Numbered from the stretch's first letter, positions 28,003 through 37,021 are shown. The stretch: DNA of 64,000 bases from Streptomyces sp. VRA16 Mangrove soil (GCF_017377775.1 NZ_JAFVLN010000012.1:186001-250000); one strand, 5' to 3'. Program-made: numbers and translations. Notes: generated by a model from the letters alone, not told the origin.

Positions 28003-29322
28003 TTGAGTGCGGAGGGTGGGCGGCTCGGCCGCCGCGAGGATGCGGCCCCGGACGCCGGACAGGCGGGGGCCCAGCCGGATCCGGAGGCAGGACCGGGCCT
28101 TGAGGCATTGCAGCGGCGTACGCAGCGCGTGCTCGTCGCCTCGCAGATCCTCGGTGGTCTGGGCACGGCGACGGGGATCGCACTGGCCGCCGTGCTCGCC
28201 AAGAAGGTGAGCGGGGACGAGGCGCTGTCCGGGCTGGCCTCCACCGCGAGCGTCGCCGGGACGGCGGTGCTCTCGGTGCCGCTGGCCGCGCTGATGAACG
28301 CGCGGGGGCGGCGGGCCGGTCTCGTGCTCGCCTATCTGATCGGCACGGCGGGCGCCGTGGTGACCGTCGTCGGCGCCGTGGTCGGCAGCTTCGCTCTGCT
28401 GCTCGTCGGGCTGGCCGGGTTCGGTGCCGCCTCGTCCGCGAATCTGCAGGCCCGGTACGCGGCCGCCGATCTGGCCGAGCCGGACCGGCGGGCGCGGGCG
28501 ATCTCGACGGTCGTGTGGGCCACTACGATCGGCGCCGTGCTCGGGCCGAACATCGCGGCGCCCGCCGGCCGCAGCGTCACCGGGTTCGGGATACCGAAGG
28601 AGGCCGGTCCTTTCGTCTGGGCGGCCGGGGTCTTCCTCGTCGCCGCCGTCCTGGTGCACATCACCTTGCGGCCCGATCCCCTGCTGACCGCGCGGGCGAT
28701 GGCCCCGGCCGAGGAGCAGCGGCCCGAGGCACGCTCCATCCGGGCGGGGTTCGCGGCGGTGTCCGCCTCACCGCGCGCCCGGCTCGCGCTGGTGACGGTC
28801 GCCGTGTCGCACACGGCGATGGTGTCGGTCATGTCGATGACACCGGTGGATCTCGAACACCACGGCGCGGGCATCCAGTTGATCGGCCTGGTGATCAGTG
28901 GGCACATCACCGGGATGTACGCGTTCTCGCCGGTGATGGGGCGGCTGGCCGACCGGTTCGGGCGGCTCACGGTGATCGGGCTCGCCGTGGGGCTGCTCGC
29001 GTGCGCGGCGCTGCTCGCCGGGACCTCCGACGGCAGTCGGGCGCAGAGCGCCGCCGGTCTCTTCCTGCTCGGCCTTGGCTGGTCGGCGGGGCTCGTCTCG
29101 GGTTCCGCGCTGCTCACCGACTCCGTGCCGCAGGCCGCGCGGGCCGCCGCGCAGGGTCTGTCCGATCTGACGACGAGCCTGGCCGCGGGTGTCGGTGGCG
29201 CGACCGCGGGTCTGGTGGTGGCGACGGCGAGTTACGCCTGGCTGAACCTGGCGGCGGCCTGTCTGCTCGTGCCGCTCGGCGCGCTCGCCCTGTTCACCCG
29301 CCGAATACCCCAGCAGCCCTGA
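28003..29322 (+). CDS. MFS transporter
   Basis: 439 residues from a TTG at 28003, chosen from the hydrophilic N-terminus; the frame is open further upstream only as a shadow of ogt. Twelve spans with MFS loop motifs NARGRRAGLV and GRLADRFGRLTVIGL. The subtype resembles uncharacterised Streptomyces exporters; the substrate cannot be deduced. It follows ogt by 65 bp without a visible terminator, so part of its expression could come from the ogt promoter. Converges on the cupin gene, 13 bp apart. Confidence 0.85.
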   Translation: MSAEGGRLGRREDAAPDAGQAGAQPDPEAGPGLEALQRRTQRVLVASQILGGLGTATGIALAAVLAKKVSGDEALSGLASTASVAGTAVLSVPLAALMNARGRRAGLVLAYLIGTAGAVVTVVGAVVGSFALLLVGLAGFGAASSANLQARYAAADLAEPDRRARAISTVVWATTIGAVLGPNIAAPAGRSVTGFGIPKEAGPFVWAAGVFLVAAVLVHITLRPDPLLTARAMAPAEEQRPEARSIRAGFAAVSASPRARLALVTVAVSHTAMVSVMSMTPVDLEHHGAGIQLIGLVISGHITGMYAFSPVMGRLADRFGRLTVIGLAVGLLACAALLAGTSDGSRAQSAAGLFLLGLGWSAGLVSGSALLTDSVPQAARAAAQGLSDLTTSLAAGVGGATAGLVVATASYAWLNLAAACLLVPLGALALFTRRIPQQP

Positions 29323-29335
29323 CGGGCCGGGGAGT

Positions 29336-29725
29336 TCAGCCCAGCGTGATGTGGTAGGCCTTGCGCAGCGTCTCGTGCACGGTCCAAGTCGTGCGGTCGC
29401 CCTCGCGCAGCACGGCGGCGCTGCCGGGTCCGACCTCCAGGGTGTCGCCGCCCTCGACCTCGACGGTGGCGCGGCCGCTGACGACGACGAACAGTTCGTT
29501 CGCCTCGGTGTCGGTGACCACACCGGGCGTGATCTGCCAGATGCCGCGCAGCTGCTTGCCGTCCGCCGACTCCCACAGCACCTTGCCGGTGACCTCGGGG
29601 GTGCCCGAGACGATCTGCGCGGGGTCGAGCGGCTCCCGTTCGAGCTCCACGTCGGGGATGCGGACGGCGAAGGACGGGGTGGCGGGGGTGGCGGTGGGGT
29701 CGGCGGGCCGATCGTTCATGGTCAT
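29336..29725 (-). CDS. Cupin-domain protein (EutQ/DUF861-like)
   Basis: 129 residues, a single small cupin barrel: GKVLWESADGKQLRGIWQITPGVVTDTEANELFVVVSGRATVEVEGGDTLEVGPGSAAVLREGDRTTWTV fits the DUF861 subfamily. The canonical metal-binding His pair of motif 1 is replaced (VVTDTEANELFVVVSG), so metal dependence is doubtful. Function unknown; usually isolated genes as here. Confidence 0.85.
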   Translation of the reverse strand: MTMNDRPADPTATPATPSFAVRIPDVELEREPLDPAQIVSGTPEVTGKVLWESADGKQLRGIWQITPGVVTDTEANELFVVVSGRATVEVEGGDTLEVGPGSAAVLREGDRTTWTVHETLRKAYHITLG

Positions 29726-29880
29726 AGCCGGTCACCCTAGTTGGCCTGCGCCTCTCGTCTCACTGGACGGCTCGTAGTGTGCGCGCCCCGCCGACTGGAC
29801 GGCCCGTCGAGGGGAACACGACTCACAGACGCAGAAGGCGTTCTGTCGACATGGCCATATACGAGGGAGTTCGTAGCGAC

Positions 29881-30144
29881 ATGGAGATCTCTGGGATTTT
29901 CAGCGCGATAGTGATCGGTATCGTCATCGGCGTTCTGGGTCGGCTGGTGCTGCCCGGGCGGCAGCGCGTCGGGATCCTGGCGACGATTGTCGTCGGCATC
30001 GTGGCGGCCCTGCTCGGTTCGGCGATCGCGGCGGGCTTCGACGTCGCCGACACCAAGGGTGTGGACTGGATCGAGTGGCTGATCCAGATCGGTCTGGCCG
30101 CGCTGGGGGTGGGGCTGCTCGACCGCGGCCGGATGCGTCGCTGA
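29881..30144 (+). CDS. GlsB/YeaQ/YmgE-family stress-response membrane protein
   Basis: 87 residues, three hydrophobic helices with the family pattern IVIGIVIGVLGRLVLPGRQRVGILATIVVGIVAALLGSAIA. Small 'transglycosylase-associated' membrane proteins of general stress response, mechanism unknown. ATG at 29881 was chosen because the hydrophobic segment begins here; ATG 29851 is also in frame. A short hairpin follows. Confidence 0.85.
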   Translation: MEISGIFSAIVIGIVIGVLGRLVLPGRQRVGILATIVVGIVAALLGSAIAAGFDVADTKGVDWIEWLIQIGLAALGVGLLDRGRMRR

Positions 30145-30178
30145 GCCACAGGGCGTGACAGCCGTTCTCTCTTCAACG

Positions 30179-30195
30179 GCCTTGCTCCGCAAGGC
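30179..30195 (+). terminator. Short hairpin after the GlsB-like gene
   Basis: GCCTTG - CTCCG - CAAGGC, a 6-bp stem about 35 nt after the stop codon, followed by TCCTC. Weak terminator candidate. Confidence 0.4.
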
Positions 30196-30291
30196 TCCTC
30201 AACGCGCCGTTTCGGTAGCAGACTCCACCGTGCGCACAGCCGGAACATCCGCCGTAGACGAGCAACGGAGCCGAAGGGACGGCGATCACGC

Positions 30292-31518
30292 ATGAGCGGA
30301 AACAGGGCAGTCGCATATCTCAAGCCGGGTGCGGTGGAGGTCAGGACCATCGACCACCCGACGCTCGAGCTGAAGGACGGCCCGGGGGTGGCGTCCGCGA
30401 ACGTCGGCCGGACATGCCGGCACGGCGTGATCCTCAAGGTGCTCGCCACCAATATCTGCGGGAGCGACCAGCACATGGTGCGCGGCCGCACCACGGCGCC
30501 GGAGGGGCTCGTGCTGGGCCACGAGATCACCGGCGAGATCGTCGAGAAGGGCCCCGACGTCGAGTTCCTGGACGTCGGGGACATCGTCTCGGTGCCGTTC
30601 AACATCGCGTGCGGACGCTGCCGCAACTGCAAGGAGCGCAAGACCGGCATCTGTCTGAACGTCAACCCGGCCCGCCCCGGTGCGGCTTATGGGTATGTCG
30701 ACATGGGCGGCTGGGTCGGCGGGCAGGCCGAGTACGTCATGGTCCCGTACGCGGACTTCAACGTGCTGCGCTTCCCGGACGCCGATCAGGCGCGCGAGAA
30801 GCTCCTCGATCTGACGATGCTGTCGGACATCTTCCCGACCGGCTTCCACGGGGCGGTCACGGCAGGGACGAAGGTCGGCTCGACCGTGTACGTGGCGGGG
30901 GCCGGGCCCGTCGGCCTCGCGGCGGCCGCCTCGGCTCATCTGCTGGGCGCCGCCGTGGTGATCGTCGGCGACCTCAATCCCGAACGCCTCGCGCAGGCAC
31001 GGAGTTTCGGCTGCGAGACGGTCGATCTCACGCGCGGCACGGTCGAGGAGCAGGTCGCCGAGATCCTGGGGGTGCCGGAGGTCGACGCAGCCGTGGACGC
31101 GGTCGGCTTCGAGGCCCGCGCGCACGGCCCGAACGCACCCGAGGCACCGGCGACGGTCCTGAACTCGCTGATGGGGCTCACGACGGCCGGTGGCGCGCTC
31201 GGTATCCCCGGTCTGTACGTCACCGACGACCCGGGCGGCGTCGACCAGGACGCACGCACGGGGACGCTGAAGGTGCGGCTCGGTCTCGGCTGGGCGAAGA
31301 GCCACCGGTTCACGACCGGGCAGTGCCCCGTCATGACGTACCACCGGGGCCTGATGATGGCGATCCTGCACGAGCGCGTGCACATCGCGAAGGCCGTGAA
31401 CGCGACGGTGATCGGCCTGGAGGACGCGCCGCGCGGCTACGCGGAGTTCGATCAGGGGGCGAGCCGCAAGTACGTCCTTGATCCGCACGGTGCGTTGCGC
31501 GGAGTGCGGCCCGTCTAG
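30292..31518 (+). CDS. fdhA: Glutathione-independent formaldehyde dehydrogenase
   Basis: 408 residues, zinc- and NAD-dependent alcohol dehydrogenase family, closest in length and features to Pseudomonas FdhA. Catalytic-zinc region NICGSDQHM and GHEITGEIVEKG; structural zinc site CGRCRNCKERKTGIC; nucleotide-binding VAGAGPVGLAAAA. The long insert with GGWVGGQAEYVMVP is typical of the family, which carries tightly bound NAD and can dismutate formaldehyde to formate and methanol. Monocistronic and closed by a very strong hairpin. Distinct from the mycothiol-dependent formaldehyde enzyme. Confidence 0.93.
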   Translation: MSGNRAVAYLKPGAVEVRTIDHPTLELKDGPGVASANVGRTCRHGVILKVLATNICGSDQHMVRGRTTAPEGLVLGHEITGEIVEKGPDVEFLDVGDIVSVPFNIACGRCRNCKERKTGICLNVNPARPGAAYGYVDMGGWVGGQAEYVMVPYADFNVLRFPDADQAREKLLDLTMLSDIFPTGFHGAVTAGTKVGSTVYVAGAGPVGLAAAASAHLLGAAVVIVGDLNPERLAQARSFGCETVDLTRGTVEEQVAEILGVPEVDAAVDAVGFEARAHGPNAPEAPATVLNSLMGLTTAGGALGIPGLYVTDDPGGVDQDARTGTLKVRLGLGWAKSHRFTTGQCPVMTYHRGLMMAILHERVHIAKAVNATVIGLEDAPRGYAEFDQGASRKYVLDPHGALRGVRPV

Positions 31519-31552
31519 AAACGGGTGACAGCTGGAAACAGGTGACAGTCGG

Positions 31553-31590
31553 GGGAATGGGGCTCCACGCACGCGTGGAGCCCCATTCCC
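31553..31590 (+). terminator. Strong terminator after fdhA
   Basis: Perfect 18-bp arms (GGGAATGGGGCTCCACGC, 31553-31570, and its complement 31573-31590) around a 2-nt loop. Confidence 0.93.
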
Positions 31591-31705
31591 GTCCCGCCGC
31601 GGGGTGGGGTGTTTGAGAGTGACGCGCGTCCGCCAGGGATGACAGAGACGGTCGGCGCAGACCGCCGACGCAGTCATCGTGTTCCAACTGGCGGGAGGCG
31701 AGCAC

Positions 31706-32611
31706 ATGTTGGTCGTGTCGGACGAGGTTCGGGACGCGGTCGCGGCGGGGCGCCCTGTGGTGGCGCTGGAGTCGACCATCATCGCGCACGGGCTGCCGCG
31801 GCCCCGGAACCTGCGGGTGGCGCTGGAACTGGAGCAGACCGTCCGGGACGAGGGCGCGGTGCCCGCGACGATCGCCGTTCTCGACGGGCGGCCTCATGTC
31901 GGCCTGCACAAGGCGCAGTTGGAACGGGTCGCGCATGAGGACGGCATACGCAAGCTGAGTCAGCGTGATCTTCCGCTCGCCGTCGCGACGGGGGCGAGCG
32001 GGGCGACGACCGTCTCCGCGACGGCGCTGCTCGCGGCGCGGGCGGGGGTACGCGTCTTCGCGACGGGTGGGCTCGGCGGGGTGCACAGGGAATGGACTCA
32101 GACCCAGGACGAGTCGGCCGATCTGAGGTTGCTCGCGCGGACCCGGATCACCGTGGTGTGCGCCGGGGTCAAGTCGATCCTCGACGTCCCGGCCACGTTG
32201 CAGCGGCTTGAGACGCTGGGGGTGGCGGTGGCGGGTTACGGGACCGAGCGCTTCCCGGGCTTCTATCTCGCCGACTCCGGGGAGCCGGTGGACTGGACGC
32301 TGCGCACTCCGGAGGAGGTGGCGCGTGTGATGCGGGCCCAGGACGGTCTTGAGGGCGGCGATTCGGCGCTGATCGTCGCCAATCCCGTACCGGAGGAGGA
32401 GCAGTTGGACCCTGCGCTCCACGCGCGCGTGCTGGAGAGCGGGCTGCGGGCGTGCGCGGAGGAGGGCGTCAGCGGGCAGGCCGTGACGCCGTTCCTGCTG
32501 GACTATCTGGTGCGGCACACCGACGGGGCCTCCCTGGAAGCGAATCTGGCCGCCGTGCGGGGGAACGTACGGCTCGCCGGGCGGATCGCGGCGGCCTGGG
32601 CCGCGGTGTGA
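31706..32611 (+). CDS. psuG: Pseudouridine-5'-phosphate glycosidase
   Basis: 301 residues. Splits pseudouridine 5'-phosphate into uracil and ribose-5-phosphate. Family motifs: VALESTIIAHGLPRPRN (catalytic Glu), ATIAVLDGRPHVGL, VATGASGATTVSAT, FATGGLGGVHR, VCAGVKSILD (Schiff-base Lys) and GYGTERFPGFY. GGGAGG precedes ATG 31706; an upstream in-frame ATG lacks a ribosome site. The next gene, a PfkB kinase, starts inside its stop codon, giving a complete pseudouridine salvage pair. Confidence 0.95.
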   Translation: MLVVSDEVRDAVAAGRPVVALESTIIAHGLPRPRNLRVALELEQTVRDEGAVPATIAVLDGRPHVGLHKAQLERVAHEDGIRKLSQRDLPLAVATGASGATTVSATALLAARAGVRVFATGGLGGVHREWTQTQDESADLRLLARTRITVVCAGVKSILDVPATLQRLETLGVAVAGYGTERFPGFYLADSGEPVDWTLRTPEEVARVMRAQDGLEGGDSALIVANPVPEEEQLDPALHARVLESGLRACAEEGVSGQAVTPFLLDYLVRHTDGASLEANLAAVRGNVRLAGRIAAAWAAV

Positions 32612-33516
32612 CGCGGGCGGGTGGGGCGCTGCTCGTCGTCGGCGATGTCGTCACGGATGTCGTCGCACGGCATCGCGGGCAGCTCGCCCGGGGAACGGAC
32701 ACGGCGGCCTCGATCCGGACGGTGCCTGGTGGCGCGGGCGCCAACGTGGCCTGTTGGGCCGCTCATTGGGGCTGTGCGGACGTGGCGCTGCTCGGGCGGG
32801 TCGGGGCGGACTCGGCGCACTGGCACGAGGAGGCGTTGGTGCGGGCCGGGGTGCGGCCGCGCCTGGTGGTGGACGCCGAGGCGCCGACCGGGGCCGTGGT
32901 CTGTCTCGTGGACGAGGCGGACGGCGGTGAGCGGACGTTCCTGACGGACAGCGGGGCATGTCTGCGGGCCGGGCCCGAGGACTGGTCGGCCGCGTATCTG
33001 GACGGCGTGGGGTGGCTGCACCTGTCGGGGTATCTGTTCTTCTCCGCCACGGGTCGCGCGCTGGTGGGGGCCGCCGTGCGCGATGCACGCGCGCGTGCTG
33101 TGCCGGTGAGTGTGGATCCGGCGTCGGCCGGGTTTCTGCGGGAGTTGGGGGTCGGGCGGTTTCTGGCGCTGGCGGAGGGGGTGGACGTGCTGGTGCCGAG
33201 CCGGGACGAGGCGGTGCTGCTCGCCGGGGTGGAGAGGGCGGAGGACGCCGGGGCGAAGCTGAGCGGGCAGTTTCCCGTGGTGGTGGTGAAGGCCGGGGCT
33301 GTGGGGGCCTGTGTGGCTCGGGGTGGGGTGGTGCGGGAGCGGGTGTCCGGGGTGGAGGGGGTGGTGGTGCGGGATTCGACGGGGGCCGGGGATGCGTTCA
33401 CCGGGGCGATGGTCGCTGCGCGGCTTCGGGGGGAGTCGTGGCGGGGGGCTGTGGTGCAGGGGTGTCGGGCGGGGGCGGCGGCGGTCGGACGGATCGGGGG
33501 GCGGCCACCGGAGTGA
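32608..33516 (+). CDS. psuK: Pseudouridine kinase (PfkB family)
   Basis: 302 residues. GTG at 32608 overlaps the psuG stop (GTGTGA). Ribokinase fold: VVGDVVTDVVARH, GGAGANVACWAAHWG at the N-terminus and RDSTGAGDAFTGAMVAARL with the catalytic Asp at the C-terminus. Tight coupling to the glycosidase identifies the substrate as pseudouridine; in other organisms the two steps are fused or adjacent. The last third has strongly skewed codon use (long GGG/GTG runs), merging into repetitive DNA after the stop. Confidence 0.9.
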   Translation: MTRAGGALLVVGDVVTDVVARHRGQLARGTDTAASIRTVPGGAGANVACWAAHWGCADVALLGRVGADSAHWHEEALVRAGVRPRLVVDAEAPTGAVVCLVDEADGGERTFLTDSGACLRAGPEDWSAAYLDGVGWLHLSGYLFFSATGRALVGAAVRDARARAVPVSVDPASAGFLRELGVGRFLALAEGVDVLVPSRDEAVLLAGVERAEDAGAKLSGQFPVVVVKAGAVGACVARGGVVRERVSGVEGVVVRDSTGAGDAFTGAMVAARLRGESWRGAVVQGCRAGAAAVGRIGGRPPE

Positions 33517-33530
33517 GGGTTGGGGCGGTT

Positions 33531-33778
33531 GGTCTGTGGGGCGGTCGTCGGTGGGGTGGCTGGTCTGTGGAGCGGTCGACAGTGGGGTGGCTGGTCTGTG
33601 GAGCGGTCGACAGTGAGGCGGTTGGCCTGTGGAGCGGTCGACAGTGGGGCGGCTGCTCTGTGGAGCGGTCGACAGTGAGGGGGCTGCTCTGTGGAGCGGT
33701 CGACAGTGGGGCGGCTGGTCTGTGGAGCGGTCGACAGTGAGGGGGCTGCTCTGTGGAGCGGTCGACGGTGGGGTGGTC
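33531..33778. repeat. Eight tandem copies of a 31-bp unit
   Basis: Unit GGTCTGTGGAGCGGTCGACA plus GTGGGGTGGCT, copies starting at 33531, 33562, 33593, 33624, 33655, 33686, 33717 and 33748. Copies 2-7 differ at only a few positions near the right end; copy 1 and copy 8 are the most diverged, as expected of an array growing from inside. Every inner copy holds a GTCGAC palindrome and TGTGGAGCG, which resembles a reversed DnaA box. No spacers, so not CRISPR. Confidence 0.97.
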
Positions 33779-33831
33779 GTCGGTGGGGGGCAGGGAGGAG
33801 TGTGCCCCCGGACCCGCCCCTTCCCGAAACC

Positions 33832-33844
33832 GGGGCTGCGCCCC
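33832..33844. terminator. Small hairpin in the psuK - methyltransferase spacer
   Basis: GGGGC-TGC-GCCCC. It lies between converging transcripts and may help to end either; short stem, so weak evidence. Confidence 0.35.
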
Positions 33845-34102
33845 TGGACCCCGGCTTGCGGTGCCCGGGGGCGCGGGGGGGGGGCGGAGGGGGTAGTTGC
33901 GGTGGAGTGGCGGGTGCGGAGGTGCGGGGGGTGCGGCGGTTGCTCGCGCAGTTCACCGCGCAGTTTCCCGTGCCCCTGTCGGGGCTTCGCCGCCCGGCGC
34001 CCTTCAGCAGCCTGCCTCCCGTTCAGGCCCCTGCCCGGTTCCCCTTCGGCGCCCCGCGCCCCGCTCGGGCTCCCCCGCCGGAACTTCCCCGCCCGTCCCG
34101 GA

Positions 34103-34903
34103 TCAGGCCTTTCTGCCCCACGCCGAGATCAGGGGGGACGTCGCCAGGTCCATCGAGCCCTCTGCCACGTTGGCGAGGTGGCGGTCGATCTCCGCGTCCG
34201 TGGCCAGGCCCGCCGTGACCAGGTCGGCCCGGATCTGTTCGACCGTCGCCGTCTCCAGGGCCGTGCAGGCCGGGGAGGTCAGAGGGAAGTAGGCGTCCGC
34301 CTCGACCTGGCGCAGGCCCGCCTCGCGGAGCAGACGCGGGAGTTTGCGGCCGTACGAGAGGTCGGCGCCGCGCTCGGAGAGCAGGGCGCGGAAGCCGTGC
34401 CGCAGGCGGTTGGCCAACTGCTGTGCCGGACCGTGCTCGTCGGGGCAGAGCAGGGGCTGCAGGGCCGGGTCGGCGTCCTCGATCAGGAGACGGCCGCCGG
34501 GGCGCAGCGCACGGATCATGGACTGCAACGCCCGCTCCCGGTCCGGGACATGGACCAGGACGAGCCGGGCGTGGACCAGGTCGAAGCCCTCGGCCGGCGG
34601 GTCGTCGACACCGACGTCGTGCCGACGCACCTCGACCGGCGTGCGGGGCGAACTGGTCTGCCAGGACGTGTCGATGTCCGTGGCGAGAACGCGGCCGGTC
34701 GGCCCGACCTTGCGCGCCAGCCAGGACACCACCGAGGAGCCTCCGGCGCCGACCTCCCAACAGCGCCAGCCGGAACCGATGCCGAGCCGCTCGATGTGCC
34801 GGAACGTCGTGGGATCGAACAGCGTCGACAGCGCGTCGAATCGCTGTCCCGCCTCGGGCTGCTGGTTGTCGAGAAGGTAGGCGTGGCCGCCGGAGTGCGT
34901 CAT
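34103..34903 (-). CDS. SAM-dependent methyltransferase
   Basis: 266 residues from ATG 34903. Class I Rossmann fold: CWEVGAGGSSVVSWLARKVGPTGRVLATDID contains the SAM-binding loop and acidic ribose ligand, VGVDDPPAEGFDLVHARLVLVHVPDRERALQSMIRALRPGGRLLIED the following motifs. Small-molecule type; substrate unknown. Standing between a non-coding repeat region and the divergent corA gene, it has no pathway neighbours. Confidence 0.88.
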   Translation of the reverse strand: MTHSGGHAYLLDNQQPEAGQRFDALSTLFDPTTFRHIERLGIGSGWRCWEVGAGGSSVVSWLARKVGPTGRVLATDIDTSWQTSSPRTPVEVRRHDVGVDDPPAEGFDLVHARLVLVHVPDRERALQSMIRALRPGGRLLIEDADPALQPLLCPDEHGPAQQLANRLRHGFRALLSERGADLSYGRKLPRLLREAGLRQVEADAYFPLTSPACTALETATVEQIRADLVTAGLATDAEIDRHLANVAEGSMDLATSPLISAWGRKA

Positions 34904-35124
34904 GCCCCGATCATCCCAGCCCTGAGTGGGTATACGGGGCATTTGGGCTGGCCGCGACCGTCTCCGCCGAGATCATCCCGAATAGATCTGGAGCGGAATC
35001 GTCCGTTCCCACAGGGCTGAACACGGTGTCGGCGATCGCTGGCAGACTGGCTGGCCAAGTCGCCCTCGCGGCAGGGCGACGGCCGGATACGAGCACGTAC
35101 GAGCGGCGACGCGAGGAGCCGAGC

Positions 35125-36252
35125 ATGTCGATGGCAGGCAATCTGCGAAGGGTCGGCAACCTGCGCAAAGTGGGCGGGTTGCGGAGAGTCGCACGGCTGG
35201 CGCGGCGTCGGCCGCGGGTCGATCTGAGCCACCCGGCGCGCTCCCCGCTCGGCTCCGCGGTGGTGAACTGCGTGACGTACCGCGACGGCCGCCGGGAGAC
35301 GGGCGGGCGTTCGCTCGACGAGGCCGTGCGAGCGGTGCGCAAGGCGGACGACGGGTTCGTGTGGCTCGGCCTGCACGAGCCGACCGAGCCGGAGTTCGCG
35401 GGCATCGCCGAGCTGTTCGATCTGCATCCGCTGGCCGTGGAGGACGCGGTCCACGCGCACCAGCGGCCGAAGGTCGAGCGGTACGGCACGACACTGTTCG
35501 CCGTCCTGAAGACGGTCTGCTACGTCGAGCACGCGGAGCTGACCGCCACGAGCGAGGTCGTCGACACCGGCGAGATCATGGTGTTCGTCGGGCATGACTT
35601 CGTCATCACGGTGCGGCACGGGCGGCACGGATCGCTCGGGCCCGTCCGGGAGTCCCTGGAGGCCGAGCCGGAGCAGCTCGCCAAGGGCCCCGCCGCGGTG
35701 CTGCACGCCATCGCGGACAGTGTGGTCGACGACTATCTGACGGTGATCGACGAGGTGCAGGCGGACATCGACGACGTCGAGACCGCCGTGTTCGCGCAGA
35801 ACGGGGCGCGGGCCGACCCGGGGCGGATCTACCAGCTCAAGCGGGAACTCCTGGAGCTGAAGCGGGCGGTGGTGCCGCTGTCGCGCCCCGTGCTCGAACT
35901 GGCGGGGCGGCCGTTCCCGGTCGTGCCGCCCGAGATACAGGCGTACTTCCGTGACGTGTCGGACCATCTGCTGCGGGCGGCCGAGCAGATAGCGGCCTTC
36001 GACGAACTGCTCAACTCGATCCTCCAGGCGCATCTCGCGCAGGTGACGGTCGCGCAGAACGAGGACATGCGCAAGATCACGGCGTGGGCCGCGATCGTGG
36101 CGGTGCCGACGATGGGCTGTGGCATCTACGGCATGAACTTCGATCACATGCCGGAGCTGCACTGGAGGTTCGGCTACCCGATCATGATGTCCGTCATAGC
36201 GGCCATCTGTTACGTGGTGTTCCGCGGGTTCAAGCGCAACGGGTGGTTGTGA
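35125..36252 (+). CDS. corA: CorA-family magnesium/cobalt channel
   Basis: 375 residues. A long cytoplasmic alpha/beta N-domain and helical stalk lead to two C-terminal spans; YGMNF (GMN at 336-338) ends the first span and forms the Mg2+ selectivity filter, and the short loop HMPELHWRFGYP follows. The first 30 residues are an unusual basic repeat (GNLRRVGNLRKVGGLRRVARLARRRPR) not needed for CorA function. GAGGAG lies 7 nt before the ATG. Monocistronic. Confidence 0.95.
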   Translation: MSMAGNLRRVGNLRKVGGLRRVARLARRRPRVDLSHPARSPLGSAVVNCVTYRDGRRETGGRSLDEAVRAVRKADDGFVWLGLHEPTEPEFAGIAELFDLHPLAVEDAVHAHQRPKVERYGTTLFAVLKTVCYVEHAELTATSEVVDTGEIMVFVGHDFVITVRHGRHGSLGPVRESLEAEPEQLAKGPAAVLHAIADSVVDDYLTVIDEVQADIDDVETAVFAQNGARADPGRIYQLKRELLELKRAVVPLSRPVLELAGRPFPVVPPEIQAYFRDVSDHLLRAAEQIAAFDELLNSILQAHLAQVTVAQNEDMRKITAWAAIVAVPTMGCGIYGMNFDHMPELHWRFGYPIMMSVIAAICYVVFRGFKRNGWL

Positions 36253-36320
36253 CGGGTCGCCCGGCAGGGCGGGCAGGGCGACTCTCACGCACGGCCCGTC
36301 CGGTGAGGCGCGTCGTCGGG

Positions 36321-36965
36321 TCAGCCGCCGTTCCACGCGGGGTGGCGTGGGTCGTCGGCCCGGATGACGACGTCGGCGGTCGTGGCGGGTTCGGTCTCGG
36401 TGTCGTAGCGGGCGAACGCCGGGAGTGTCCAGTGGTCCGGCTCGGGGGTGCGGCGGCGCAGGGCGCCCGGGGACAGGCTCACGTGGACCGTCAGGTCGAA
36501 GGGGAACCAGTGGTTCAGGAGGAGGGGGCCATGGAGCAACAGGGCGCCACCCGGCTGGAGTTGGACGGGGGCGCTGCGGGTGGCCCGGTCGGTGACCGGG
36601 TCCCACAGGTCGGGCAGGATCCGGCCCGTGCCGTCCGGTTCGAGGGGGCCGAAGACCTCGCGCCACAGGGCGCCGGTGTCGAACCAACCGCTGTAGTACG
36701 CCTCCACGTCCTGGCGGCCGTACTCGTACCGGAGCGACGCCGGGCGCAGAAAGCCCTCCGTCGCGACGACCAGCGAAGACCGGCCGCGGACGCGCAGCGC
36801 TTCGCCGACGCGGGCCGCCAGGTCGCCGGGGCGGGCGGCCGGCGCACCGTCGAAGGCGACCTTCGGCCAGGGGCCGCCGTCGGACGGTTTCAGGTCGAGG
36901 AGCCGCTCGGCCAGGGTGTCGCCGAGCCGTTCCCAGGTGATCGCTTCGAGTCGCACACGGTCCAT
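36321..36965 (-). CDS. Uridine kinase-like P-loop protein
   Basis: 214 residues from ATG 36965 (DRVRLEAITWERLGDTLAERLLDL). Streptomyces homologues are annotated as uridine kinases. VAFDGAPAARPGDLAARVGEAL stands where the P-loop should be, but the GxxGxGK[ST] lysine is missing, so kinase activity is doubtful. Downstream YSGWFDTGALWREVFGPL, LLLHGPLLLNHWFPFDLTVHVSLSP and DHWTLPAFARYDTETEPATTADVVIRADDP are typical of the group. Possibly a catalytically inactive relative. Confidence 0.7.
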   Translation of the reverse strand: MDRVRLEAITWERLGDTLAERLLDLKPSDGGPWPKVAFDGAPAARPGDLAARVGEALRVRGRSSLVVATEGFLRPASLRYEYGRQDVEAYYSGWFDTGALWREVFGPLEPDGTGRILPDLWDPVTDRATRSAPVQLQPGGALLLHGPLLLNHWFPFDLTVHVSLSPGALRRRTPEPDHWTLPAFARYDTETEPATTADVVIRADDPRHPAWNGG

Positions 36966-37021
36966 GATGCCGGGCGGCGTGTGAGGGGTGGCCGGGGGTC
37001 CGGGCCGGGCATGACCTCCGT

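Larger units (their letters stand above)
33517..34102. other. 586-bp non-coding spacer after psuK
   Basis: Holds the 31-bp tandem array (33531-33778), then G/C-rich sequence with the GGGGC-TGC-GCCCC hairpin found after many Streptomyces genes, then a pyrimidine-rich tract. No protein-like frame: frames crossing it show the same peptide in three phases because the repeat length is not a multiple of three. Confidence 0.7.

Noticed and set aside
33531..33778. CRISPR array
   Set aside because: The 31-bp units are contiguous and have no unique spacers; no cas genes lie near.
32958..35020. Long frames through the 31-bp repeat array, on both strands
   Set aside because: They repeat one peptide in three phases (CGAVDS / VERSTV / LWSGRQ), have no ribosome site and overlap psuK or the methyltransferase gene.
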